Shown one piece after another: positions 25,101-33,950 of a stretch of DNA of 64,000 bases. Positions within the stretch are counted from its first letter, which is position 1. Each line of letters opens with the position of its first letter. The notes beneath the pieces are model-generated. The model was not told the DNA's origin. It was given only the letters and a program-made list of their open reading frames with translations, and did not search any database. Made by a program: the position numbers and the translations under genes. Source of the DNA: Salidesulfovibrio brasiliensis JCM 12178 (GTDB lineage: Bacteria > Desulfobacterota > Desulfovibrionia > Desulfovibrionales > Desulfovibrionaceae); contig NZ_BBCB01000002.1 of the NCBI RefSeq assembly GCF_001311825.1, positions 62,001 through 126,000 on the forward strand, written 5' to 3'.

Positions 25101-26810
25101 TTGCCCTGCCAATGGATACCTCGCCATGACGAGGAGGTCCCTGCGGACGTCCACGACATGGCGGATCAACTGAATATTACGCCGCTGCTGGCCGAAATCC
25201 TCTGGCAGCGTGGCTACCGGACTGTCGAGCAAATGGACCGTTTTCTTTCCCCAATGCTTGTCAATCTGGCACAGCCTTCAGCCGTCCCGGGACTTGAGGA
25301 CGCCGCCCATGTGGTGAACGAAGCGCTTCGGGCCGGGAAACGAATGGCCGTGTGGGGTGATTACGATGTGGACGGCATCACCTCTACAGCCGTAGTCAAG
25401 CAGTTCATGGCCGAGCGCGGCTTCGAGGTTGCCCATCATCTCCCGAACAGGCTTGAGGAAGGCTACGGAATGAATGTGTCAGGGGTTGAAAAACTGGCCG
25501 AATCCGGGATCGGTTTGCTGCTCACCGTGGACTGCGGCATCACTGACTTTGAGCCGATTGAGCGGGCAAAAGAACTCGGAATGACGGTAGTCGTTACCGA
25601 TCATCACCTTCCTGCTCAAAATCTTCCCGTAGCAGATGCCATCGCAAACCCCCGTCTTCCCGGCGGAGAGGGCGGCCCGTACGAGTCGCTTGCGGGTGTC
25701 GGCGTTGCCTGGGTGCTCATGGCAGCGCTCAATTCCCTGCTTCCTGGAGAACGAGTGGACATGCGAAAAACGTTGGATCTTGTGGCCTTGGGAACCATTG
25801 CCGACGTTGTTCCATTGTCCGGTCAGAACAGAATTCTCGTGAAGAACGGCCTGCTCCGCATCAAGGAAGCGGCCCGTCCGGGCATGGCCGCCCTGAAGGT
25901 TGTGAGCAATTTTGACAGACTGGCTGACTTGGGTGCCGGACAGATCGGCTACCATCTTGCTCCGAGAATCAACGCGGCCGGACGTCTTGGAAGTCCGGAG
26001 AAAGGGCTTGATCTTTTGTTGGCTGAGTCCTATGAGGCTGCGCTTCCGGTTGCTAACGAGCTGGATGCGGTGAACGCCGAGCGAAGAAAACAGGAGCAGG
26101 AAATCACGGAAGAGGCCATGAAACAGGCCCATTCCATGCTCGATAAACGTGGTTTCGTGCTCTTTTCCGAGGGCTGGCACTCCGGAATAATCGGTATTGT
26201 TGCATCAAGAATAGTGGAAAAATTCCACCGTCCGTGCCTGCTTTTGACCGAGGACCCCGAGACCGGGTTGGTCAAGGGATCGGGCCGGAGCATTGATGAA
26301 TACGATCTCCATGGTGGGCTCTGCAAGCTTGAAGAATTACTGGAAGGTTTTGGCGGACACCGTCAGGCTGCGGGACTTTCCTTAAAAAAAGAGAATGTTG
26401 AGAAGCTTCGGGAGCGCTTTGATCGCATCGTCGCCGACGAACTTGGGGAGCGACCGCTCCCTGCAAAGATCAAGGTTGATCGCGAGTTGACCTTTGCCGA
26501 GATCAACCATGTACTTCTGAAGGAGCTTGAACACATGCAGCCTTTCGGCCTTGGAAACCCCGAACCGGTGTTCGTTTCCGAGCCGGTTGTGGTTCAAGAG
26601 TACCGATGCTTTGGGCGCGAAAGGGAGCATGTGAAGCTCGTTTTGCGTGATGAAAAGACCGGCGCAAACCTTCCTGCAAAGGTCTGGCGACAGGCAAAAG
26701 CCCTGCGCCGGGAGGTTCAAGGGACGCAGTTGAGCTTTGCGTTCACGCCAAAGATTGACCGGTATAATGGTATTCCAAACATAGAAATGAACGTTAAAGA
26801 CTGGAATTAG
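25101..26810 (+). CDS. recJ: Single-stranded-DNA-specific exonuclease RecJ
   Basis: A 569-residue 5'-3' exonuclease of recombination and mismatch repair. DHH-family metal motifs are present: DYDVDG, the VDCGITD segment, and TDHHLP; the DHHA1 domain shows GWHSGIIGIVASRI and GGHRQAAG. The start is a TTG at 25101, supported by GAGGAG six bases upstream; an in-frame ATG lies further inside but would cut conserved N-terminal residues. Closes the plus-strand run before a terminator. Confidence 0.94.
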   Translation: MPCQWIPRHDEEVPADVHDMADQLNITPLLAEILWQRGYRTVEQMDRFLSPMLVNLAQPSAVPGLEDAAHVVNEALRAGKRMAVWGDYDVDGITSTAVVKQFMAERGFEVAHHLPNRLEEGYGMNVSGVEKLAESGIGLLLTVDCGITDFEPIERAKELGMTVVVTDHHLPAQNLPVADAIANPRLPGGEGGPYESLAGVGVAWVLMAALNSLLPGERVDMRKTLDLVALGTIADVVPLSGQNRILVKNGLLRIKEAARPGMAALKVVSNFDRLADLGAGQIGYHLAPRINAAGRLGSPEKGLDLLLAESYEAALPVANELDAVNAERRKQEQEITEEAMKQAHSMLDKRGFVLFSEGWHSGIIGIVASRIVEKFHRPCLLLTEDPETGLVKGSGRSIDEYDLHGGLCKLEELLEGFGGHRQAAGLSLKKENVEKLRERFDRIVADELGERPLPAKIKVDRELTFAEINHVLLKELEHMQPFGLGNPEPVFVSEPVVVQEYRCFGREREHVKLVLRDEKTGANLPAKVWRQAKALRREVQGTQLSFAFTPKIDRYNGIPNIEMNVKDWN

Positions 26811-26821
26811 GGTCGAAAAAA

Positions 26822-26857
26822 GCGGCCTCTCTTTCGAGGGAGGCCGCTTGTTTTTTC
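26822..26857 (+). terminator. Terminator between recJ and thrC (probably bidirectional)
   Basis: GCGGCCTC and GAGGCCGC-type arms (with a small bulge) are followed by TTGTTTTTT on the plus strand. On the minus strand it lies 15 bases past the thrC stop. Confidence 0.85.
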
Positions 26858-26871
26858 AGGGCAAAAAGAGA

Positions 26872-28320
26872 CTATTTTTTGGCAAGACCCAACTTTTCGA
26901 CGACCTTTTGGGCGGTAGTTTCCGTGTATTCTTCTGGGGCAAGACGTTCTTTTTCTTCCGGAGAAATGACCAACTCCGGGAGGTTGGCAAGGTCCATGTC
27001 GGGCTGCACTTCATAATCTTTCGGGAAGCTGTTTTCAAAGTACATCTGCTGGAAGTCAACGAACTTCAGGTGATGTGCCGTTGAATCCAGCACGCAAATT
27101 TCGTCTTCGGCCACCAGACCAAGCGCATTTGCGCGCACTGCACCGGCAAGACATTCACCACCCTGAGTGCACGCGATATGGCCGTTTCGGTTGGCGAGAA
27201 TCATGGAGTCCATGATCTGCTGCTCCGTGACCTGAATCACCTGAAACGCGTTTTTGCCGCCGATTGCCTCGAAGCGTTCGGCAAAATGCTTGACGCGGGG
27301 AAAGGAAACCGGGTTGCCGATCATGGCGGCCTGCGCCACGCTCGGGGTCACGGTCACGGGTTTGTATTCGCGTTCGTTGGGATCGTCCACGGCGTAATAG
27401 CGGTACACCGGATCGGCGTGGTGCGACTGCACGCCGAAGATGCGCGGCAGTTCGCTGATGATTCCCAGCGCATAGAGCTTCAGGAAACCGGCCATGATGG
27501 CGGTGACGTTGCCAGCGTTTCCGATGGGGACGAAAATGTTCTTGTTGCCGAGATCCCAGTCATACCACTGCGCGATTTCGAAAGCGTAGGATTCCTGACC
27601 GAGGATTCGCCATGCGTTCTTGGAATTGAGCAGGGCCACGCGGTAGTTGTCGGCGAGGTATTCCACGACCTTCATGCAGTCGTCGAATACGCCGGGGACT
27701 TCCAGCACCGTGGCACCGGAGCCGAGCGGCTGCGAAAGCTGCGCCGCCGTTACCTTGCCCTGTGGCAGTATGACCACGGACTTGATGGGACCGCCCACAT
27801 AGGAGGCGTACAGCGCGGCTGCGGCGCTGGTGTCGCCTGTGGAGGCGCAGACAGTCAGAATTTCATCCCAGCCCTTGGAGCGGATCAGCGACTTGAGATA
27901 GCTGAACGCGCATGCCATGCCGCGATCCTTGAAGGATGCGCTCGGATTCTGGCCGTCGTTCTTGTAGGCGGTGCTGATGCCGGTATGACCGTTGAGGGAT
28001 TCGGAAGAGCCCACAACCGGAGTGTTGCCTTCGCCGAGGTAGACGATGTCTTCCTCCTCCATGACCGGGGCCATCAGTTCGTAGAAACGAAAAATGCCGC
28101 GCAGGGCTGTGTTCTTGGAGCTTGCCCGCTCATCGAAAATGGCCCGCCATTCATCGCCCGAGGTCTTCTTCAACTCGTCGAAGTTCAGATCTTCAAGAAG
28201 AAACACGCCGCCGCATTCCGGGCAGGTGTAATGCAGTTCATCTGTGGGATACCGTTTGCCGCAGCCGAGGCAGAAGTATTCCATCCTGCCGCGATAGCTT
28301 GGGAAAATGTCCTTGGTCAT
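26872..28320 (-). CDS. thrC: Threonine synthase
   Basis: A 482-residue PLP enzyme converting O-phosphohomoserine to threonine. The Schiff-base lysine is Lys131 in SASFKDRG, and the glycine-rich PLP phosphate loop is visible as IGNAGN. The N-terminus carries a zinc-ribbon-like CxxC pair (Cys17/Cys20, Cys33/Cys36) found in some threonine synthases. Its length fits the family. It stands alone on the minus strand with a terminator at its end. Confidence 0.94.
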   Translation of the reverse strand: MTKDIFPSYRGRMEYFCLGCGKRYPTDELHYTCPECGGVFLLEDLNFDELKKTSGDEWRAIFDERASSKNTALRGIFRFYELMAPVMEEEDIVYLGEGNTPVVGSSESLNGHTGISTAYKNDGQNPSASFKDRGMACAFSYLKSLIRSKGWDEILTVCASTGDTSAAAALYASYVGGPIKSVVILPQGKVTAAQLSQPLGSGATVLEVPGVFDDCMKVVEYLADNYRVALLNSKNAWRILGQESYAFEIAQWYDWDLGNKNIFVPIGNAGNVTAIMAGFLKLYALGIISELPRIFGVQSHHADPVYRYYAVDDPNEREYKPVTVTPSVAQAAMIGNPVSFPRVKHFAERFEAIGGKNAFQVIQVTEQQIMDSMILANRNGHIACTQGGECLAGAVRANALGLVAEDEICVLDSTAHHLKFVDFQQMYFENSFPKDYEVQPDMDLANLPELVISPEEKERLAPEEYTETTAQKVVEKLGLAKK

Positions 28321-28431
28321 GGTTTATACTTCCATGGTTGAATTACGGATGGGGGCTCATGTCGAACCCGTTTCGAGTACAACAGGAGGGCCGGAATTTC
28401 ATCAAGTTTTTCGGCTGGTGTCTCGGTCAGG

Positions 28432-28929
28432 CTATGGCCAGACGCGGGGGATGCTCAGAACCACCATGGCCGCGCCGAGGCTGAACTTCACCGTGAAGCC
28501 GAACGCCTTGCCCCAGAAAGCGCCCAATGCGGCGTGCCTGGCCTCCGGCATGCTCTTGCCGGGGAGTTCAAAGACGAGGCAGCCAACGTAAGCGCCGACC
28601 AGCGCGCCGAGAATAGCGCCGATGCCAAACAGGAACGGTGCGCCGAAGATTGCGCCCACGATGGCGCCGACAATGCCGCCGATGTTTCCCTTGGAGGACG
28701 CTCCGTATCGTTTCGCGCCCCATGTCTGGAGCACGAATTCCAGCACTTCGCCCACAACGGCCATGGCAGCAAGAACGCCCACGAAACCCCAGCCCATGGA
28801 CTCGGGGTAGAGCCATTTCCATAACGCGACAAGCCCAAGGGCAATCCAGTTTGCCGGGCCGCCGAAGATGTTCACGGCCTGTGAAACGAGAAGCAAAAGG
28901 ATGATGAGCGTGGCCCAGAGGTACTCCAC
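28432..28929 (-). CDS. DUF456 family membrane protein
   Basis: A 165-residue membrane protein with four to five hydrophobic segments and the DUF456 glycine-rich centre (GNIGGIVGAIVGAIFGAP, then GALVGAYVGCLVFE). The function of DUF456 is unknown. It begins two bases after the phenylacetate-CoA ligase stop, so the two are co-transcribed. Confidence 0.88.
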   Translation of the reverse strand: MEYLWATLIILLLLVSQAVNIFGGPANWIALGLVALWKWLYPESMGWGFVGVLAAMAVVGEVLEFVLQTWGAKRYGASSKGNIGGIVGAIVGAIFGAPFLFGIGAILGALVGAYVGCLVFELPGKSMPEARHAALGAFWGKAFGFTVKFSLGAAMVVLSIPRVWP

Positions 28930-28931
28930 GG

Positions 28932-30220
28932 CTACTCCTTGTCGCGCAGGTCGACCACGCGCACGGCCTTGCCCGGCGATTTGGGGATGGAGTCGTGCAT
29001 GACCAGCTCAACGCGCGGGGTGACGAGAATCTCGTTGCAAAGCGAACTTGCGATGCGCTTCTGGAGTCCCTGAAGGGCACGCATGTCCTCGACAAAGTAC
29101 TCGTCCTTGATCTCTACCTTGACCTTGATCTGGTCCATGTAGCCTTCGCGGATGAGCTCGATGAGATAATTCTGGCCGACTTCGGGCATGGACATGAGCG
29201 CCTGTTCGATCTGCATGGGGTAGATGTTCACGCCCTTGATGATGAGCATGTCGTCAGCACGTCCGGCGATGCGGTCGATGCGGCGGCAGGTGCGGCCGCA
29301 GGCACATTCGCCGGGCATGAAACGGGTCAGATCCCGTGTGCGGTAGCGGATGATGGGCATGCCCTCGCGGGTCAGGGTGGTCATCACCAGCTCGCCAATT
29401 TCGCCTTCGGCAACATGCTCGCCAGTGGCGGGGTCAATGATTTCGGCAATGTATGCGTCTTCCCAGACGTGCATGCCGTTTTGCTCCGTACACTCGAACG
29501 CCACGCCGGGGCCGTTCATCTCGGAAAGTCCGTAGGAGTTGTAGGCCTTGAGTTTCAGAAGTTCTTCAATGCGCTGGCGGGTCTCCTCGGTGTGCGGTTC
29601 GGCACCGATGAGGGCGATGCGCCACGGCATTTCAGCCGGGTCATAGCCTTCCTCCCGGACCTTGGCCGCGAAGTAGAGCGCGAACGAGGGGATGATGTGC
29701 ATGACCGAAACGCTGAAGTCGCGGATAAGCTTGATTTGTCGCTTGGTGTTGCCCGCGCGGCCGGAACGGTCAGGCAGCCAAGGCGCTCGGAGCCGTAGTG
29801 GATACCGAGACCGCCGGTGAACAGGCCATACCCGCTCATGTTTTGCAGCACGTCCGAGCGGCGGACGCCGACGGCGTACATGGAGCGGGCCATGAGGTCG
29901 GCCCAGGTGTCGATGTCCTTCTGGGTGTAGAAGACGGCCGTGGGCGTGCCGGTGGTGCCGGACGAGGCGTGCAGGCGCACGAAATCGTCAAGGGAGCGGG
30001 TCAGCAGACCGTAAGGGTATTGGGAACGCAGGTCGTCCTTGGTGGTAAAGGGGAGCGCGGTGATGTCCGAGGCGTTCTGGATGGATTCGGGGTCGAATCC
30101 CTTGAGGCGTTCGGCATAAAAAGGGGCGTTCTTGGCGTTCTTGATGACTTCACGGAGCCGTTTGGCCTGGAGGTTTTCCAGTTCCGCACGGGGGAGAGTC
30201 TCGGCGGGATCGTAGTACAT
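28932..30220 (-). CDS. Phenylacetate-CoA ligase family enzyme (frameshifted in this sequence)
   Basis: Two frames encode one adenylate-forming enzyme of about 430 residues. The N-terminal part (ATG 30220) has the P-loop-like HASSGTTGTPT and ends correctly at GCLTVPA; the other frame resumes as GNTKRQIKL and continues to the YRTRDLTRF and MLIIKGVNIYP motifs typical of PaaK. One extra C in the plus strand near 29758 would restore a continuous frame. The enzyme activates phenylacetate or another aryl acid to its CoA thioester; in anaerobes many such copies act on indole- or phenylacetate from amino acid fermentation. Coupled to DUF456. Confidence 0.88.
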
Positions 30221-30243
30221 GCGTGCCCCTTTTTTGCTGTTGA

Positions 30244-31686
30244 TTAATCGGATGGTTGGGCGTCTTCTCCAAACTCGGAACCGTACGGCATGGTCTCCAT
30301 GTTTTCGAAGAGTGTGCACTCTTTCTTGAAGAAGAGCGTGAGCGCGCCCGTAGGACCGTTACGCTGCTTGCCGATGATGATCTCCGCCTCGAATTTGCGC
30401 GGGTTGTCGTCGGCCTTGTTGTAGGCGGCGTCGCGATAGAGAAAGATGATGATGTCCGCGTCCTGTTCGATTGCGCCGGATTCGCGAAGGTCCGACATCA
30501 TGGGACGCTTGTCCGTTCGCTCCTCGACCTTGCGGTTGAGCTGCGAGAGGGCGATGACCGGGACGTTGAGTTCTTTGGCCAGCGCTTTGAGGCTCCGGGA
30601 AATGTCGGAAATCTCCTGCTCGCGGGAGTCGGGCCGCGCGCTGGAGCGCATGAGCTGAAGATAGTCGACCACGATCAGCCCGATGTCGTGTTCAGCCTTG
30701 AGCCTGCGGCACTTGGCCTGCAGGTCGAGCGTGGAGAGCGCCGGGGTGTCGTCGATGAATATCGGGGCCTGCGAGAGCACGTCGGCAGCGTCGTAGAGTT
30801 GCTGCCAGTCATTGTCCTCAAGGTAGCCGGTGCGCAGGTTGCTCAGATGAACATGACTCTGCACGGCCAGCAGGCGGGTCATGAGCTGCTCCATGGACAT
30901 TTCCAGCGAGAAGATGGCCACGGGCGTTTCGGAACGCACGCCGCATCGAAGCGCAACGTTGAGCGCGAAGGCGGTTTTGCCCATGGAGGGACGGCCCGCG
31001 ATGATGAGCAGGTCGGAGTTCTGCAGCCCGGCTGTCATCTTGTCGAATTCGGTGTAGTGGGTCTGGATGCCCGTTACCGCGCTCTTGTTTTTGTACTTCT
31101 GCTCAAGCTCTTCGAATACGCGTTTGACCAGCCGGTTGCTGTCCAACATGTTGGTTTCGGCCTTGGACTGCGCGATCTTGAAGATGTCCTTTTCAGCGAC
31201 GCTGAGCATTTCGTCCACACTGCCGGTCTCATAGCAGTTGCCGATGATTCCGGCTGAGATGTCGATGAGCTGGCGAAGAATGGCTTTGTCGCGGACGATC
31301 TTGGCGTGATAGCTGGCGTTGGATGCGCTGACCACGGAGTCGGCAAGTTCGGCGAGGTAGACCGGCCCGCCGATGGAATCGAGGGTGCCTTTGGAACTCA
31401 GGTGGTTGCCGACAGTGATGAGGTCGATGGGCTGGTTGGTGCGGGAAAGGTCGACAAAGGCCTCGAACACGGCCTTGTGGGTGGGCGAGTAGAAATGCTC
31501 GGGTGAGACGATTTCCACCAGCGAGTTGAAAAGTGTGGGCGACTGGAAAACGCCGCCAAGTACCGCCTGCTCCGCTTCAAGGTTGTGCGGCGGCACTTTA
31601 CGCAAAATGTCGGAGGAGGCCCTTTGCAGGGCATCCTCCGACGTCATTGCGTTCTGGTTGTATCCAGACTTATTCGGTCTCGGCAT
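30244..31686 (-). CDS. dnaB: Replicative DNA helicase DnaB
   Basis: A hexameric replication-fork helicase of about 480 residues. The N-terminal domain has [13 protein letters not shown]; the RecA-like domain has Walker A GRPSMGKT, Walker [11 protein letters not shown] and the SLEMSMEQL segment. Start choice is uncertain: ATG 31686 overlaps the rplI tail, while ATG 31647 (MTSEDAL) is downstream; neither has a clear Shine-Dalgarno. It follows the ribosomal genes rpsF-rpsR-rplI, the common order in bacteria. Confidence 0.93.
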   Translation of the reverse strand: MPRPNKSGYNQNAMTSEDALQRASSDILRKVPPHNLEAEQAVLGGVFQSPTLFNSLVEIVSPEHFYSPTHKAVFEAFVDLSRTNQPIDLITVGNHLSSKGTLDSIGGPVYLAELADSVVSASNASYHAKIVRDKAILRQLIDISAGIIGNCYETGSVDEMLSVAEKDIFKIAQSKAETNMLDSNRLVKRVFEELEQKYKNKSAVTGIQTHYTEFDKMTAGLQNSDLLIIAGRPSMGKTAFALNVALRCGVRSETPVAIFSLEMSMEQLMTRLLAVQSHVHLSNLRTGYLEDNDWQQLYDAADVLSQAPIFIDDTPALSTLDLQAKCRRLKAEHDIGLIVVDYLQLMRSSARPDSREQEISDISRSLKALAKELNVPVIALSQLNRKVEERTDKRPMMSDLRESGAIEQDADIIIFLYRDAAYNKADDNPRKFEAEIIIGKQRNGPTGALTLFFKKECTLFENMETMPYGSEFGEDAQPSD

Positions 31687-32201
31687 CGGCGATTTCGGAA
31701 GCCTCTTCGGCTTCTTCCTCGGCATCCAAGACTTCTTCGAACGGTTCTTCGATCACGCCACCTTTTTTGGCGACGGTGAGCTTCAGCTCGCCGCGAACGT
31801 CCGGATGCAGCTTGATTTCGATGTCGAATTCGCCGAGGGCGCGGATGGGTTCTTCGAGAACGATCTTGCGGCGATCGATTTCGACACCCTGTTCGGCCAT
31901 TGCATCGGCGATGTGGGTCGGGGTTACGGAGCCGTAGAGCTTGTCGCCTTCGCCGACACGGACGGTGATTTCCACCGGAGTAGCAGCGATCTTGGCGGCC
32001 ATTTCCTCGGCCTCGGCACGGACTTGGTCCGCTGCGGCCTGAAGCTTTTTGCGTTCGAGTTCGAACTGCTTCATGTTGGCATTGGTCGCCGGGGCAGCGA
32101 AGCTGCGGGATCAGGTAGTTACGGCCATAGCCAGCCTTAACGGTAACAATGTCGCCAAGGCGGCCAAGGGAGTCGATGTCAGCGCGAAGAATGAGTTTCA
32201 T
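31670..32201 (-). CDS. rplI: 50S ribosomal protein L9 (frameshifted in this sequence)
   Basis: The N-terminal frame ([21 protein letters not shown], through the [10 protein letters not shown] signature) and the C-terminal frame ([13 protein letters not shown] to the end) are both unmistakably L9 but are offset. The change falls near 32098-32105, where one base too many (or two too few) separates PQ from AAPAT. L9 is a structural protein at the base of the L1 stalk. A break in such a conserved gene suggests sequence error. It lies between rpsR and dnaB. The acidic C-terminal tail is longer than in E. coli L9. Confidence 0.93.
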
Positions 32202-32211
32202 ATCGTCCTCC

Positions 32212-32475
32212 CTACAGGTTGGTCTTCTTCTTCACGTCCGCGGAGTGGACAGTGGTGTAGTACAGAAGAGCCATCTGACGGGCGCGCTTGATCTCGGTGG
32301 TGAGCCTGCGCTGATGCTTGGCGCAGGTGCCGGTGATGCGGCGGGCGATGATCTTGCCGCGCTCGGTCACGAAGTCCTTGAGGACGTCCGGGCGCTTGTA
32401 ATCCAGGGGCATTTCAGCGTCGGCACAGAAACGGCAGAACTTGCGACGCGGAGTGAATTTCTTGCGGAATGCCAT
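32212..32475 (-). CDS. rpsR: 30S ribosomal protein S18
   Basis: An 87-residue basic ribosomal protein. It shows the conserved RRKFCRFC start, the [11 protein letters not shown] core and [15 protein letters not shown]18 pairs with S6 on the platform of the 30S subunit. It sits between rpsF and rplI with a good ribosome-binding site (GGAGG). Confidence 0.96.
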   Translation of the reverse strand: MAFRKKFTPRRKFCRFCADAEMPLDYKRPDVLKDFVTERGKIIARRITGTCAKHQRRLTTEIKRARQMALLYYTTVHSADVKKKTNL

Positions 32476-32487
32476 GATAAATCCTCC

Positions 32488-32775
32488 TTACGCGGCCTGC
32501 TTGACGGTGATGAACTTGAAGATGCCGTCGGTGATGCGGATGATGCGCTCCATCTCGGCGATAAGAGCACCGGGAGCGTTGAACACGAGGCGCACGTAGT
32601 AACCGCGGGACTGCTTCTGAACGGGGTAGGCGAGAGGGCGCATGCCCCACTCGTCGGTCTCGGTCAGTTCACCGCCCTGATTGGCGATGATGCCGCTGAC
32701 CTTTTCGACAATTTCCTTGCGGCCCTCTTCGCCCAACTCGGGCGAGAGCAGCAGAAGGGTTTCGTAAGATGCCAT
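32488..32775 (-). CDS. rpsF: 30S ribosomal protein S6
   Basis: A 95-residue ribosomal protein binding S18. YETLLLLSPEL, the central RPLAYPVQKQSRGYYV and the C-terminal segment fit S6. ATG 32775 with GGAGG five bases upstream is chosen; an in-frame start 17 codons further up lacks support. First gene of the S6-S18-L9-DnaB run, preceded by a promoter and a short leader with a hairpin. Confidence 0.96.
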   Translation of the reverse strand: MASYETLLLLSPELGEEGRKEIVEKVSGIIANQGGELTETDEWGMRPLAYPVQKQSRGYYVRLVFNAPGALIAEMERIIRITDGIFKFITVKQAA

Positions 32776-32801
32776 AATTTCCTCCTTTTGGTCGTGGGCC
32801 C

Positions 32802-32820
32802 CATCCTGTGGCGCAGGATG
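32802..32820 (-). promoter_or_regulatory. Hairpin in the rpsF leader
   Basis: CATCCTG and CAGGATG form a seven-pair stem with a five-base loop in the 5' leader of the rpsF operon. S6-S18 autoregulatory leader hairpins are known in several bacteria, but I cannot confirm the conserved features here. Confidence 0.4.
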
Positions 32821-32840
32821 AAGCAAGGCAAAGAGACGGT

Positions 32841-32869
32841 TGTTTAGTCCCTTTCTTTATGGGTGTCAA
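32841..32869 (-). promoter_or_regulatory. Candidate promoter of the rpsF-rpsR-rplI-dnaB operon
   Basis: On the minus strand TTGACA (complement of 32864-32869) and TAAACA (complement of 32841-32846) are spaced by 17 bases, about 65 bases before the rpsF start. The -10 hexamer equals that proposed for tRNA-Ser. Confidence 0.6.
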
Positions 32870-32924
32870 CCCCTGAGGAGTCTTTGTCCTCCGGCGGCGT
32901 CCAGCCGCACGAACGTCCCGGGCC

Positions 32925-33017
32925 TCATCCGCCCTTGATGCCCAGCTTCGGAAAGACGAAGCGGGCCAGCAGATAGCCGCACAGGAAAACAAGGGCGAGA
33001 ATGCCGAGGTCTTTCAT
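32925..33017 (-). CDS. Small single-pass membrane peptide, 30 aa
   Basis: A 30-codon ORF too short for usual gene calling. It starts MKDLGILALVFLCGYLLARF and ends with a short basic tail (FPKLGIKGG): one hydrophobic helix with a positively charged end. AAGGAG lies seven bases before the ATG, overlapping the last codons of purC, so it would be translated from the hisD-purC transcript. No homologous family is recognised. The good ribosome-binding site, spacing and membrane-like composition support a real gene. Confidence 0.6.
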   Translation of the reverse strand: MKDLGILALVFLCGYLLARFVFPKLGIKGG

Positions 33018-33028
33018 GGACCTGCTCC

Positions 33029-33924
33029 TTATACCTTAAGCTCGCTCCCGGTCAGCAGCCTGTACGCTTCAAGATATTTGTCGCGCGTGACTGTCGCGAT
33101 CTCGGCCGGAATGGCCGGTCCGGGGGGCTGCTTGTTGAAGCCGATTTCCACCAGCCAGTCGCGCATGAACTGCTTGTCGAAGCTGGGCTGGCCCTTGCCC
33201 GGCTCGTAGCCATCCATGGGCCAGAAGCGCGAGGAGTCCGGGGTCAGCACTTCATCGATGAGGATGAGTTCCCCGTCGATGGTGCCGAATTCGAATTTGG
33301 TGTCCGCAATGATGATGCCGCGTTCGCGGGCGTAGTCGCGGGCGCGGGAATAAATGGCGATGGAAAGGTCTTCGACTTTGCGCATCATCTCTTCCCCCAC
33401 CAGCTCGGCGGCGCGGTCCAGCGTGATGTTCTCGTCGTGGTCACCGAGGTCGGCCTTGGTGGACGGCGTGAAGAGCGGATCAGGCAGCATCTCGGATTCT
33501 TTGAGATTCTCCGGGAGCTTGTGGCCGCAGACTTCGCCGGTTGCCTGATAGTCCTTCCAGCCGGAGCCGGTGATGTAGCCGCGCACGATGCATTCGATGG
33601 GCAGCGGTTTGGCCTTGCGAACCACCACGGAGCGGCCTTCGAGCATGTCGCGGTAGGCCTTCAGCGGTTCGGGAAAGTCGTCCACCTTGGAGGCGATGAT
33701 GTGGTTGGGCACCAAATCCTTCATCCGTTCCATCCAGAATAGGGTGATGCTGTTGAGCACCGCGCCTTTTGCGGGATGGGGTCGGGCAGGACCACGTCGA
33801 ACGCGGAGATGCGGTCCGAGGTGACGATGAGCAGGGTCTCGTCATCAATTTCATAAATGTCGCGAACCTTGCCCCGGGAGACCAGCGGGTATTCCTTGAT
33901 GTCGGTATTCACTACGGCATTCAT
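33029..33924 (-). CDS. purC: SAICAR synthetase (frameshifted in this sequence)
   Basis: Both frames belong to phosphoribosylaminoimidazole-succinocarboxamide synthase. The first ([23 protein letters not shown]-binding loop, [18 protein letters not shown]) stops prematurely; the second resumes as VLNSITLFW and includes the [24 protein letters not shown] motif. Restoring one C in the plus strand at 33765-33766 gives a continuous PQKGAVLNS reading and a protein of about 298 residues, normal for the longer PurC form. It catalyses a central step in purine synthesis. It follows hisD on the minus strand. Confidence 0.93.
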
Positions 33925-33950
33925 GGCACTCTCTCTTCCTGTTTAAGGTA

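Noticed and set aside
33029-33924. Annotating the split halves of purC (and of rplI, fbp, proX) as separate genes
   Set aside because: Each half is an incomplete, non-functional portion of one conserved enzyme, and restoring a single base rejoins them in frame.
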